Below, one piece after another: positions 22,202 to 34,185 of a stretch of DNA of 64,000 bases (its first letter is position 1; each line of letters begins with the position of its first letter). The position numbers and the translations under genes were made by a program. The notes beneath the pieces are model-generated. The model was not told the origin of the DNA. It saw only the letters and a list, made by a program, of their open reading frames with translations, and did no database searches. Origin of the DNA: Cunninghamia lanceolata (lineage: Eukaryota > Streptophyta > Pinopsida > Cupressales > Cupressaceae); NCBI GenBank assembly GCA_027924645.1, contig BSBN01000039.1, forward strand, positions 20,496,001 to 20,560,000, in the 5' to 3' direction.

Positions 22202-24060
22202 TGTCATGCCCACATTTTCCATGTGGTCACAACACACATCACACGTGTCATAGCCACATCCGTCATGTGGTCATGACACGAAATATCAAAAATTTTCTCG
22301 CACTTCCCTAAAAACCCCCTCGCATGCGTAAGCATGCTCGGTGGTGTTCGTTCAAGGTGAAAACACTACAGTTGTCGGCAGGGTACAAGTACAATTGCGT
22401 GCAACCAGACGCAAGCAGACCAACAAGGGGGTCTCTATGACGCCGTTAACGTCACTACTAGGTTTAAAATATCAGGGTTCCTAAATCTAAATCTCGGCAG
22501 AATTTCGACAGCATAACGCCTTACGGCGTAAGTGGGAATTACTCAACACTATTTTACGCACGTGGTTCACTGATAGATTAACAACTTCCCACGACGCCTT
22601 GTTCTGACTAAACCGACTCGTGATCTCCCTATTTAATCATTTTTCAGCAAGGCACGGTTGTCTGTCTCCTCTCTTGCTTCCTGAAACATACTCCTCCTTC
22701 GACTTAGCATTCTCAACAAGGCGGTTCGTTTGCTCTCTCTTCCCTTTTCTCTGGGTCTTAATTTTGATTGTATTTTTATCGTGCTTACCTTAACTATTTC
22801 TCTGATAATTTAGTTTGTTTATATTTTGGTCTCTCTCTCTTTCATTTTCTATGCTTTCTTTATGTTTATCCGGTCCTTTCTTCATATTGGACATCAATCA
22901 GGGTTATCACTATATCTATTGTTGACATTAAACCTAACTTCCGGATGGTCCAGGTCACATAGGCTGGTTTACTACTTCACTGGACTCGGTCTCCTAGTCT
23001 TCTCTGATCTAGGTTTCTCCTCTTCGTTTGTATTAATTAAACTTGTTCCTAAGCAAATTTTGGTAGGAGGGTCCATCAACTTAGTTCTCTTATCCCATGT
23101 GGGAAATGCCGCGCATTTTCTCCTCTGTGTTTTCCAATGTTACTTTTTCTTCTTCTGACTCTCTTACAGGTTTACTTATGTGGACGTTTACTATAGTTGA
23201 GATTAAAATGGCCTCACATGGAATGTCTGTGATGGCTTCTTAAGTTTATTTCCAATGATCCTTTAAGCAAGGTGACGTGTAATTTTCCTCTTCATTTTCC
23301 CGGTTATGGAATTACGTTGGTAGTTGAAACTTCCGAGAAACTCTTTTCGGAGTAATACAGTATATCCCTTTCTGCTCTTGTTAACTTATAATTTTATTTT
23401 CTCTTATTTATGTTAAGAGAAAACGGCCTCTTTGAAAGTCGTATTCATTTTAAAAAAATTATAAATATGTAACGATATATTTATATGTATATATATAAAC
23501 ATACATATATAAACATACATATACTCATTTACATTTCTCCTATTTAAAATTACTGTTGTTTATTATAATTACTAATATTGCAATTATTAAGTTATCTTGA
23601 TAAGTTACCCTTCTATTAATCTAGTATTAATCTTCTATTTGTCTTTTTTTTTTTGTTTATATGATATAATTATATATATATATATATATATACAATTATA
23701 TACCATAGTTGTTATTAATAAGTGGTTCTCCACTTTATAAAATAAAAACCAACCATGGAAATAACATAAATCCTTTGGTTGTTTTGTTCAACACATAAAA
23801 TAGGGTTTTAAACCCTAAATGCTTATTATTGAGAAGGGAGTTTATATTGTATGCAGGGGAGGAAGAGGCATGGCGGCGGAGGTTGCAATGGACAGTGGTG
23901 GGCAGAGGCCGGCTCAGCCGCATCAGAGAGGACCACGTTTTAGGTGGCGGGGAGCATAGATGGTGACGGAGCTGGAGGCTCCGCGGAGGTCGCAGTGCGA
24001 AGGGCGCAGCGGGGACAACGTGACAGCGGAGTTTTGAGCTCCGCGGGGTGTAAAGGTAGG

Positions 24061-24137
24061 GGGATGTGGGGAGGGGCAGAGCCCCACCCACATCCCACGA
24101 TATGGGGTGTGGGTGGGGCTCCGCCCCTCCCCACACC
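24061..24137. repeat. GC-rich inverted repeat in H 3' LTR
   Basis: Two arms of about 36 bp, the left opening gatgtggggagggg and the right closing cccctccccacacc, are near-perfect reverse complements. Each arm also contains a small internal palindrome (ggggcagagcccc or ggggctccgcccc). Flanking sequence is AT-rich with TA runs, so this GC island is conspicuous. A matching copy is at 33861-33936. Confidence 0.8.
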
Positions 24138-24312
24138 TCAAGACATAAAACAAAACACTGCGGTGGGGATTCACTCCCCACCGCCCACCATAAAATGTTT
24201 TCGACTATGTTTTAACACACAGCGACCTCAAGTTTCGCTCCGTGAATTTCTATTTCGAATTTTCATGAGTTTAATTTGCTTTATTAATATTTAATGTTAG
24301 ATATAACAAATA

Positions 24313-24399
24313 TTATATATATATATATATTTATATATATATGTATATATATATTTATATATATATGTATATATATATTTATATATATATATATATATT
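24313..24399. repeat. TA-rich microsatellite in H 3' LTR
   Basis: An alternation of (ta)n with interspersed tttata and tgta units spans about 87 bp. The corresponding block in the 5' LTR (about 34112-34184) has a different internal arrangement and length. Shorter (ta)n tracts lie at 23,675-23,692 and 24,478-24,500. Confidence 0.85.
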
Positions 24400-27054
24400 T
24401 CAGTTTCATAGTATCATTTCATCTTCTCAAACTCAACAATATATTCAGTTTCTGTTTTAATGATAATTAAATAACAATATATATATATATATATATATTT
24501 TATTTTCATAATACCACTTCATTTTCTCAAATTAAACCATTTATTCAGTTTCTTATATTCTGTAAAATGATCATCTAAGAAATGCAATAACGACTATATA
24601 TATATATACACTTAAGAAATGAAGTTTTAATTAGTTTATTTCTGCAATTTAATAAATGTCCATTTCAATTTTTGGACAACAGAAGTAAATATATAATAGA
24701 CTTTCTCTAAACTTCACAAAATAACTGAAAACATTATTTATGAAGAGAAACTTAAACATTTAAAACTGTCTTTTCCATTATAACATTGAACTTATAAAAC
24801 TGACCTTTCAACTAATTAACCCAATCAATCCTTATACAAACCAGCTCAGATTTGATTGTAAATAAGTAAAGATCTCTTCCTTTCACTAACACATTTAATA
24901 TAGTAAGACTTTCTTTATAACTTCAAACTTTCCATATGAAATTTAAGGTAAATAATTACATCACTTACAACACAACAAGATTAACTCTTTCACTACCTTT
25001 AACAAGATAAAGGATAAGGACTTCCTTCTCCCAACCAATATACAAGGAAGTTATGTAAAAAACCAAATAACAGCCACACCCAATTCAAGATTAGGGAGGA
25101 TATTTCCTTCACTCCCAGGGTGACAATAAATTACAACAATATCAAGAGAGGTGCTCTCTCTTCAACTCTTATGAAATGAACATGATCTAATTCTCATGAC
25201 AAAGAAGAATAAACTGTTTCTTCATAAATATAACTTCTCCAAATCCAACCAGAAGCTCCAAGAGAAAACCTGCGTATCAAAGACAAACAAGGAAGAAACA
25301 CCACTCATCTAGCTCTCCTCCCTTCCGTAGACCCGCAAAAGGGTCACCCCCGAGCTAGGGAGACCATACTCACACCTGGGTAACTCAAGCACTCCACTTC
25401 ACAATAGGGACAACAACAAACCCAAAGCACACAAACACCCGTGGTAAATTACACAACATAGAAACTCAACTACAGTGAGTTTCATAAGGGGCAGGAGAGT
25501 GGACACACTCGACTCCAGAGTGTCACCCTTACAGATAATTTAACCAACACAATTTCCCTTGGCCTCAAACCAAGTTTGATCACAAATTCTTTTAAGAAAT
25601 CTGCATTTGACTCTCAAGTCAAAGATATAGTCACAGATACATGCCCTCAAGGCTTTCAACATCCCAAAAGATGGAAACAGGTATGCACCCGAGGAGGATC
25701 TCTCCTCCCCTACCCCAAACTTGATGAGCATTTCTCCCAAGTGGGAGAAGCTCTGTCAAATAACCCGACAACAAACCCCACAGAAAACACATCTAAAACA
25801 CAAACAAATAATCATCGTTCACACACTTTACATACACATTCAGATATATGAAAGAAAGGTAAAGACCAAACCAACCTTACAAAGCCCTCCTGGAATGAAA
25901 CTGATGCAGAGCTCCACTGAGTTCTCTTCCAACCTTAGCCAACAACTCCTCTCTCTCTTTTCTCTCCTCTAAGCTAACTTTCCTATTCTCTGACAATAAT
26001 AATAAAACTCTCCCCAAAATTCCACTAACTCCCTCTCCTCCCAAAATTGGAAACAAATAACCCAATTTCTTTTTAGTTTAGAGGAATGGGGAGGTGACAC
26101 TTGTCACCTCCTCACTCTCCCCCAAAACCACTATTCTGTCCTGGTGGCTTATGTCACTCACCCATCCCTAGAGTACTCCTTATCCCTCTCCTCATGTCAT
26201 TTCTCTTACGCATGGGAGAAATAAAAGGAGTTAAAGGAGTAAAAGACAGGTGACCCATGCCTCTTCTTCCCTCCTTCACATGGATGGCCCCACTACACAT
26301 GGGGGAATCTCACTAATGGAGAAGGTGACTTCAAGTCAATCCTTCAATAATGGATGGGTTTGTAGTCATCTCTAACCTTGGGGATTGAAGAGGGATGGGT
26401 TGGGTGTTGGTACAATCCCATCATGTCCCCCCCCATACCCCAATTTTCGTCACTTAACTTCAGGGGGAAGTTAAGATGACTAGATGGAGGTTACTCAAGG
26501 GTTACCCATGCCAAATGGGCCCCTGGACCCATGGGGTATAACCCAGGGTCAACTTTAACCCATCCAGGACACCCATGGTTAAGGTAAAGCACATGAAAAG
26601 GCCTCAAAGATTTAAATAAAATAAAGAATTCAAATTCAAACTTTTTACAACACAAATCATAAAATATTGTTACAAGAAGGTAACCAAACCCACTCGACCA
26701 TACGAAAGACCACATTACAACATCACATCAAACACAGAAAGATCTTGGTTCCTCGTGGAACCAGATTGGCTTAACAGGGGATAACAATAACAAGGTGCAG
26801 AATGATCTCTGAAATCTGTGGTTCGATTAGTAAATCCTGCACACTAAATTACAAGATCAGTATCCACATATAATCATCATAGCCGAAGAAACTTATAAAC
26901 ATGCATTATCATGACATAGTTCCAATTAACATAAATGAAATCATATTACAATTTTCCAACATCACCTAATTAACTTTTCTGAAATGTAAACTTATCCAAA
27001 CATCACCCAATTAGTTTTTCTGAAATCATAATAAAGTTTAATAGTTTGACAATT

Positions 27055-28600
27055 CTGGTCTTCAGTCTCTCTGCATCTTCCCATGTTGCAGTGACTTCGT
27101 CGTATAGGTCCCACTAGACTCTAACCTGGTCCAGCTCTCGACCTCGAAGGGCCAGCGTCCAACGAGCCAATATGCGAATTGGCTCCAGTGCTAGCTATCC
27201 GTCTGCCTCTACCTGAAGAGCACTCCAATCCAACATGTGAGTCAAGTTAGAAATATATTGACGTAAAACTGATACATGAAATACATCGTGGATATGTGAC
27301 AGGCTAGGTGGCAAGGCTAGACGATAGGCTACTGGTCCTATCCGCTCCAAGATTTTGAAAGGTCCTACAAATCGAGGTGCGAGCTTAGAGCCCTTCCCGT
27401 AATAGATTGGACTCTTGTGCGGTTGCACTCTCAAAAATACTCTTTCCCCCACAGAGAAGCTTCGGTCTGTCCTCTTAGCATCGGCATACTTCTTCTGCCT
27501 GTCCTGTGCTTCCTAAAGTCTCTGTCTAATCTGTCTGACCTGCTGTTCCATATTCTGAATTATTTCTGGACCGATGACCGTTCTGTCCTCTATCCGATCC
27601 CAACTCAAAGGTGTTCTGCATGGTCTGCCATATAACGCCTGAAAAGGAGGCATACCCAACGAGCTATGATGCCCATTATTGTAGGCGAACTCAACTAGAT
27701 ATAGGTATTCCTCCCATCTAGACTGATGGTCCATCACATACATGCGAAGCATGTCTTCTAACACCTGGTTAACTCTCTCTGTTTGTCCGTCGGTTTTCGG
27801 ATGATAGGCTGAACTGAAGTTGAGCTGTGTGCCCAACGCCTGATGTAAGGCTCTCTAGAACGAAGACGTAAATACGGAGTCTCTGTCAGATATAATGCGG
27901 CGAGGTACCCCATGAAATCTAACAATCTGATCAAGAAACACCTTTGCCACTGATGGTGCATTGTATGTTGTGCATATTGGTGAAAAATGCACCACTTTGG
28001 TCAACTTGTCAACTGTCACCATAATAGCATCATGGCGACGTGATGACATAGGTAGACCAATGATAAAATCCATCGAAATGGTGTCCCATTTCCATTCAGG
28101 TATCTCGTGTGGGTACAACAGTCCTGCTGGATGCTGATGTTCGGCCTTGACCCTCTGACATTCCAGGCAACGAGCAACAAATTTGGCAATGTCACGCCTC
28201 ATCCTGGCCCAATGATAAAGCTGTCATAAGTCAGCATGCATCTTCTTCACTCCTGGGTGTGCTGCATAGGGTGCTCTATGAGCCTCGGATAGGATTATTG
28301 TACGAAGATTACCCGCATGGGGTACATAGATGAGCTGCCGATGTCGAAGCATACCATCAGACTCAAGGGTATATCCTGTAAATTTGCCCTCAAGGGCCTT
28401 CTGATTTAGTATTGCCTGCTGCACCTCAAGAAACCACTCGTCTTCCGGCAAATGCTGTAAGATGCGATCTTTCAAGTCCACCTTCAAGGTCAGGGTCAGG
28501 ATCTCGTGGCGCCTTCGACTCAAAGCATCAGCGACCACGTTCTCCTTCCCTTTGATGTAGTGGACATCGAAGTCGTATTCGCATAGGAATTCCATCCAAC
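27055..28600 (-). pseudogene. Element H integrase and chromodomain-like tail
   Basis: In translation order there is an HHCC zinc domain ([10 protein letters not shown], then CLECQ), the catalytic Asp of TISMDFIIGLP, the Asp of RRIISDRDSVFTSSF and the Glu of HPKTDGQTERVNQVLED. The GPY-type C-terminal domain follows ([20 protein letters not shown], near 27,300-27,390), and finally WDLYDEVTATWEDAERLK, the end of a chromodomain-like tail. The coding sequence keeps one frame throughout but has stops after 28,224, 27,855, 27,513 and 27,195 and one near 27,115. The end of the tail is lost in the deletion at 27,054. Confidence 0.9.
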
Positions 28601-28616
28601 GCTGTTGGCGGGCGTT

Positions 28617-29880
28617 CTAATTTGGCTGTGTAAAAATATACTGCAAACTATGATGATCCGAATGGAGTTCAAAGCGTCGACCTAGGAGAAAGTGTCTCCA
28701 GCGGACCAAAGCATGAATAACTGCTGCGAGCTCTAAGTCATGAGTAGGATAGTTTAACTCATGTGTCTTTAGTTTCTGCGATTCATATGCGATCGCTCTA
28801 CCACCCTGCATAAGCACGGCTCCCAATCCTTCTAATGATGCATCTGTGCAAACTACAAACTCCTCTGTAGGATCTGGGACCACTAAAATAGGAGCACTGG
28901 TAAGATGCTCCTTGAGGACTCCAAAGGCCTTTTCACACTGCTCGGTCCAAATGAAACCCTTCCCTTTTCGCTGAAGGGAAGTAATGGGATGTGCTATCCT
29001 GGAGAAGCCCTCGACAAACCGACGATAATACCCAGCTAACCCCATAAATCTTCTGACCTCTGTCACGTTGGTGGGTACCGGCCACTCCTGAATTGCTCTA
29101 ATTTTAGATGGATCTACGGAGATGCCATCGCCTGATAAAATGCGTCCCAAATACTGCACCTTTGTCCTGAAGAAGGCACACTTCGCTAGGTTGCCATAAA
29201 GCTGCTGCTCTCGTAATTGCTGCAAAACTTGACGCAAGTGTTCCACATGCTCCTCCTCAGTCCGTGAATAAATCAAAATGTCATCTAGAAATATGATCAC
29301 GAACTGATCTAGGTAAGTACGGAACACCCCATTCATGAGACTCATGAACACTGCAGGAGCGTTCGTCAACCCGAAGGGTACCACTGTGAATTCGTAATGG
29401 CCATATCTGGTTCAAAAAGCTATTTTATGAATATCTGCCTCTGTGATGCGCAATTGGTGATACCCAGATTTTAGATCAATTTTCGAGAATACTCTGGCTC
29501 CCTGCATCTAATAAAAAAGGTCGTCAATCCTAGGCAGAGGATAACGGTTCTTCACCGTCACCTTGTTCAACTGCCTGTAGTCCATACATAAACGAAGAGA
29601 CCCATCCTTCTTCATCACGAAGATAACCGGTGCACCCCATGGCGAAACACTAGGTCGGATGTGCCCCTTCTCAAGTAATTCCTCTAACTGCAGCTTAAGT
29701 TCGGTGAGTTCATGTGTAGTCATCCTATAGGGTGCACGGGATATCGGTTCTGCACCCGGCACTAAGTCGATGTGGAAGTCCACTTCTCTGCGTGGAGGCA
29801 TACCTGGTAATTCTGGCAGAAATACATCGGCAAACTCTCTAAGGACAGGGTGATCATCTAAAGTAACCTCAGGTTCTTCC
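28617..29880 (-). pseudogene. Element H reverse transcriptase and RNase H
   Basis: RT blocks are readable in order: [20 protein letters not shown], then [20 protein letters not shown], then [17 protein letters not shown] and the catalytic [12 protein letters not shown] (near 29,265-29,300). RNase H follows with its Asp in [13 protein letters not shown], the Glu region [12 protein letters not shown] and the Asp of [11 protein letters not shown]. All key acidic residues remain. Stops near 29,505, 29,412 and 28,615 inactivate it. The layout (RT then a normal connection RNase H) differs from that of element G and fits a chromovirus. Confidence 0.92.
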
Positions 29881-30450
29881 TCTGCTCTATCACTGACCGT
29901 GATGGCAAACATCTGGCATCCCTTCCGCATACAGCGCTTAAGCTGCTGAGCGGATATTGTACGAACAGCCGTGGGCTTTTGAATGCTCACTATTTCAACC
30001 GACGAACCATGATCGTCTAAACAACTAATCGTCCTCTGGAGACAGTCAAGCTTGGCTCTATGTGCCGCAAGCCAATCCATACCCAGAACTACACCGTAGG
30101 ATCCTAATGGCATAATCCTAAGGTCACATGTTGTGGTGAAAGATCCCAATGTGATCTCACAGTCTTTAACCAAGGTATCTACTGACATCCTGGCCCCTGA
30201 GGCCAACTCAACTTCCCACCTAATGTCTTGCCTAGAAGCCACCAGCCTGCAACGTTCCACTAACGATGTAGACAAAAAAGAGTCAGTAGCTCCTGAGTCA
30301 AAAAGGATCGAGATGGAGAAGTCTCCAATCATACCTGCTGCCTCGATGATGGAAGCCTGGAAGTCGGCCTGGCGGTTATCAACCGCTGTAAACATGTGGT
30401 GGGATCTGCCCACGTCACCTACGGTCTGCTCAGACCCTCCTGATCGGGGC
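29881..30450 (-). pseudogene. Element H aspartic protease
   Basis: The active site [15 protein letters not shown] lies near 30,264-30,312. The second family motif [18 protein letters not shown] lies near 30,045-30,098. The frame is continuous with gag upstream and RT downstream, with no break inside the protease, so this is one of the best-preserved parts of H. Confidence 0.9.
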
Positions 30451-31925
30451 TGTCCCCCTGCAGTAAACCCCTGTGGGCACTCTCTAGCCAGATACCCTAC
30501 CCCACCACACACATAACATGGTCCTCTAACCTGTAACTGCCCTGACTGTGTTCTGCCCAATTGTTGTTGCCCAGTCCGTCCCGTAGACCCCTGTGAGCCT
30601 CTGTAAGACTGCTGGGACCTCGCGGGTCCTGTCGATGAACCCTGCTGTCTCTAATCTCTGCGTGTACCCTGCTGCTACCATCCACGATTCTGTCCTCCCT
30701 GACCCCTCTGTTGAAATTTAGATTTTTGCTGATGTTGCTGCTGCTGTGGAGGCCTAGGAGGTAATGATGAAGGCTTATATCCTCCTCTCTGTGTTGTGTT
30801 TTGAGGCCTTCGAAAGTTTTGCTGTTGTTGGGGATTACGATCCTGATACTGCGGGCGTGAATTCTGCCCTCGTCCCTGAATTTCCTCTGATATAAGGGCC
30901 TTTTCAACAGCCTCGCTCATGGTCTGGGGATTTGCCATACGAAGTGGTCCTGCTATCCCGTGATTCAGCCCTCTGATGAATTTGTGTATTAAGATTTTCT
31001 CATCGTGGAGGTATTCCACGTAACGTGAAAGCTCAATGAATCAACTCTCATACTGAGTACCAGTGAGTCCCCTCTGCTGTAAATCATGGAACTCATCGAT
31101 CCTGCACTGTTTGTAATATTCTGACAAATATCGCACATTAAAGCGCTCTATGAAGGTGTCCCATGTGAGTGTCTCTACGGAAAGTCGGTGCTTACACTCC
31201 TCTGTGCACCACCAGGTAGCTGCGGCATCCCTCAGAAGGTGGACTGCCACTCGTGCTTTTGTGTTGCTTCCATATGGTCGCAATGTGAAACACCTGTCTA
31301 GACTAATCAGCCAAGCCTCGGCCACAGCTCCCTCTGTAGCACCTGCGAAGGTGGGTGGGTTGAGCCTAAGTAGATCTCTGATGGGGTCCCCTCTGTCTCT
31401 AAGTCTCACAACTGGCTCTTCCACACCATCCTCATACAATCCATGATGAACCTGTTCTGCCCTCTGGTTCTCATCTTGTCTCAAAGGTCTCGGAGGACTC
31501 CTGCTCCGTGCATGGAAAGCTGACCCTACCTCCTCTACTGTTGTGTCGGGAATCTCAACGAAAGGCTCCACACGTGGCACCTCTAGTGGATCAATGCGGG
31601 GCTCCCCATGTGGCTCAATATGTGACTCGGCACATGGCTCCCTACGTGGCTCCTCTCGCGGATCAACACGAGGCTCTACATGTGGCTTAGGAATCACTGG
31701 CAGTAACCTGTCTAACATAGCCTGCAGTGCCTGTAAGATCTGTGGACCTATATCCAATACTGGTGTCGCCTGTGGTACTAGTGGTGCTTGTGGTTCAGGT
31801 GGTGCAAGTGGTGCTGCTGTAACTACGGGTGCTAGTCCCTCAGCTGAGGAATTGGTGTGCACCTCGACCGACGCTGTGTGGCGTGACTGCGCTCGTCGAA
31901 CACAGGGAGGCATCCTCCAAAACAA
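30451..31925 (-). pseudogene. Element H gag
   Basis: It starts at about 31,913 (MPPCVRRAQ; an ATG at 31,925 is also in frame). A Pro/Glu/Arg repeat region (EPRVDP-type units, 31,560-31,700) precedes the capsid core (FAGATEGAVAEAWLISLDRC, TWWCTEECKHR, IERFNVRYLSEYY). A Gln/Arg-rich stretch leads to the zinc knuckle [14 protein letters not shown] near 30,477-30,518. Stops lie near 31,038, 30,675 and 30,656. The length and order are those of plant chromovirus gag. Confidence 0.88.
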
Positions 31926-31987
31926 GGTAGAAACTAATTAGCCAAAGTTGCGGAATAATAACGTGCCCAAATACGCCCAGTGTTTAA

Positions 31988-32004
31988 ACTTGGCTCTGAT
32001 ACCA
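31988..32004 (-). other. Element H primer binding site (initiator tRNA-Met)
   Basis: On the minus strand the sequence two bases after the LTR end reads TGGTATCAGAGCCAAGT, the standard plant initiator tRNA-Met primer site. It fixes the inner edge of the 5' LTR at 32007 and the minus orientation of H. Confidence 0.95.
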
Positions 32005-32006
32005 AA

Positions 32007-34138
32007 TGTCATGCCCACATTTTCCATGTGGTCACAACACACATCACACGTGTCATAGCCACATCCGTCATGTGGTCATGACACGAAATATCAAAAATTT
32101 TCTCGCGCTTCCCTAAAAACCCCCTCGCATGTGTAAGCATGCTCGGTGGTGTTCGTTCAAGGCGAAAACACTACAGTTGTCGGTGGGGTACAAGTACAAT
32201 TGCGTGCAACCAGACGCAAGCAGACCAACAAGGGGGTCTCTATGACGCCGTTAACGTCACTACTAGGTTTAAAATATCAGGGTTCCTAAATCTAAATCTT
32301 GGCAGAATTTTGACAGCATAACGCCTTACGGCGTAAGTGGGAATTACTCAACACTATTTTACGCACGTGGTTCACTGATAGATTAACAACTTCCCACGAC
32401 GCCTTGTTCTGACTAAACCGACTCGTGATCTCCCTATTTAATCATTTTTCAGCAAGGCACGGTTGTCTGTCTCCTCTCTTGCTTCCTGAAACATACTCCT
32501 CCTTCGACTTAGCATTCTCAACAAGGCGGTTCGTTTGCTCTCTCTTCCCTTTTCTTTGGGTCTTAATTTTGATTGTATTTTTATCATGCTTACCTTAACT
32601 ATTTCTCTGATAATTTAGTTTGTTTATATTTCGGTCTCTCTCTCTTTCATTTTCTATGCTTTCTTTATGTTTATCCGGTCCTTTCTTCATATTGGACATC
32701 AATCAGGGTTATCACTATATCTATTGTTGACATTAAACCTAACTTCCGGATCGTCCAGGTCACATAGGCTAGTTTACTACTTCGCTGGACTCGGTCTCCT
32801 AGTCTTCTCCGATCTAGGTTTCTCCTCTTCATTTGTATTAATTAAACCTGTTCCTAAGCAAATTTTGGCAGGAGGGTCCATCAACTTAGTTCTCTTATCC
32901 CATGTGGGAAATGCCACGCATTTTCTCCTCTGTGTTTTCCAATGTTACTTTTTCTTCTTCTGACTCTCTTATAGGTTTACTTATGTGGACGTTTACTATA
33001 GTTGAGATTAAAATGGCCTCACATGGAATGTCTGTGATGGCTTCTTAAGTTTATTTCCAGTGATCCTTTAAGCAAGGTGACGTGTAATTTTCCTCTTCAT
33101 TTTCCCGGTTATGGAATTACGTTGGTAGTTGAAACTTCCGAGAAACTCTTTCCGGAGTAATACAGTATATCCCTTTCTGCTCTCGTTAACTTATAATTTT
33201 ATTTTCTCTTATTTACGTTAAGAGAAAATGGCCTCTCTGAAAGTCGTATTCATTTTAAAAAATATTATAAATATGTAACGATATATTTATATGTATATAT
33301 ATAAACATACATATATAAACATACATATACTCATTTACATTTCTCCTATTTAAAATTACTGTTGTTTATTATAATTACTAATATTGCAATTATTAAGTTA
33401 TCTTGATAAGTTACCCTTCTATTAATCTAGTATTAATCTTCTATTTGTCTTTTTTTTTTTCGTTTATATGATATAATTATATATATATATACAATTATAT
33501 ACCATAGTTGTTATTAATAAGTGGTTCTCCACTTTATAAAATAAAAACCAACCATGGAAATAACATAAATCCTTTGGTTGTTTTGTTCAACACATAAAAT
33601 AGGGTTTTAAACCCTAAATGCTTATTATTGAGAAGGGAGTTTATATTGTATGCAGGGGAGGAAGAGGCATGGCGGCGGAGGTTGCAATGGACAGTGGTGG
33701 GCGGAGGCCGGCTCGGCCGCAGCAGAGAGGACCATGTTTTAGGTGGCGGGGAGCATAGATGGTGGCGGAGCTGGAGGCTCCGCGGAGGTCGCAGTGCAAA
33801 GGGCGCGGCGGGGACAGCGTGACAGCGGAGTTTTGAGCTCCGCGGGGTGTAAAGGCAGTGGGATGTGGGGAGGGGCGGAGCCCCACCCACATCCCACGAT
33901 GTGGGGTGTGGGTGGGGCTCCGCCCCTCCCCACACCTCAAGACATAAAACAAAACACTGCAGTGGGGATTCACTCCCCACCGCCCACCATAAAATGTTTT
34001 CGACTGTGTTTTAACACACAGCGACCTCAAGTTTCGCTCCGCGAATTTCTATTTCAAATTTTCATGAGTTTAATTTGCTTTATTAATATTTAATGTTAGA
34101 TATAACAAATATTATATATATATATATGTATATATATA

Positions 34139-34185
<47 letters not shown>

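Larger units (their letters stand above)
22202..27054 (-). mobile_element. Element H 3' LTR, first 93 bp deleted
   Basis: The outer end is TGTCATGCCC as read on plus, the reverse complement of an LTR ending ...CATGACA. Alignment with 32007-36929 is collinear until acaatt at 27,054. There the 5' LTR copy continues about 93 bp further to its TGTGAGGACC start, while this copy passes directly into the chromodomain end of pol. The LTR contains TA microsatellites, a GC-rich hairpin island and several open frames (for example 23,735-24,181 and 25,576-25,851) that also occur in the other LTR and have no protein-like features. Confidence 0.9.

Noticed and set aside
22768..23158. Hydrophobic Phe/Leu-rich frames suggesting a membrane protein (copy at 32,573-32,963)
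   Set aside because: T-rich LTR sequence read in frame; duplicated with the LTR and without a consistent single frame.
23735..24294. Overlapping open frames on both strands, repeated at 33,534-34,093
   Set aside because: They lie in the GC-rich inverted repeat of the H LTRs, so both strands stay open by composition. They recur only because the LTR is duplicated and show no family features.
25540..26065. Open frames repeated at 35,325-35,850
   Set aside because: They are identical in both H LTRs, with no start context, domain or codon signature; ordinary LTR sequence.
30133..31941. Plus-strand ORFs opposite H gag and protease (for example Gly/Ser repeats at 31,543-31,941)
   Set aside because: Shadows of the minus-strand gag; the apparent repeats mirror the EPRVDP-type units.
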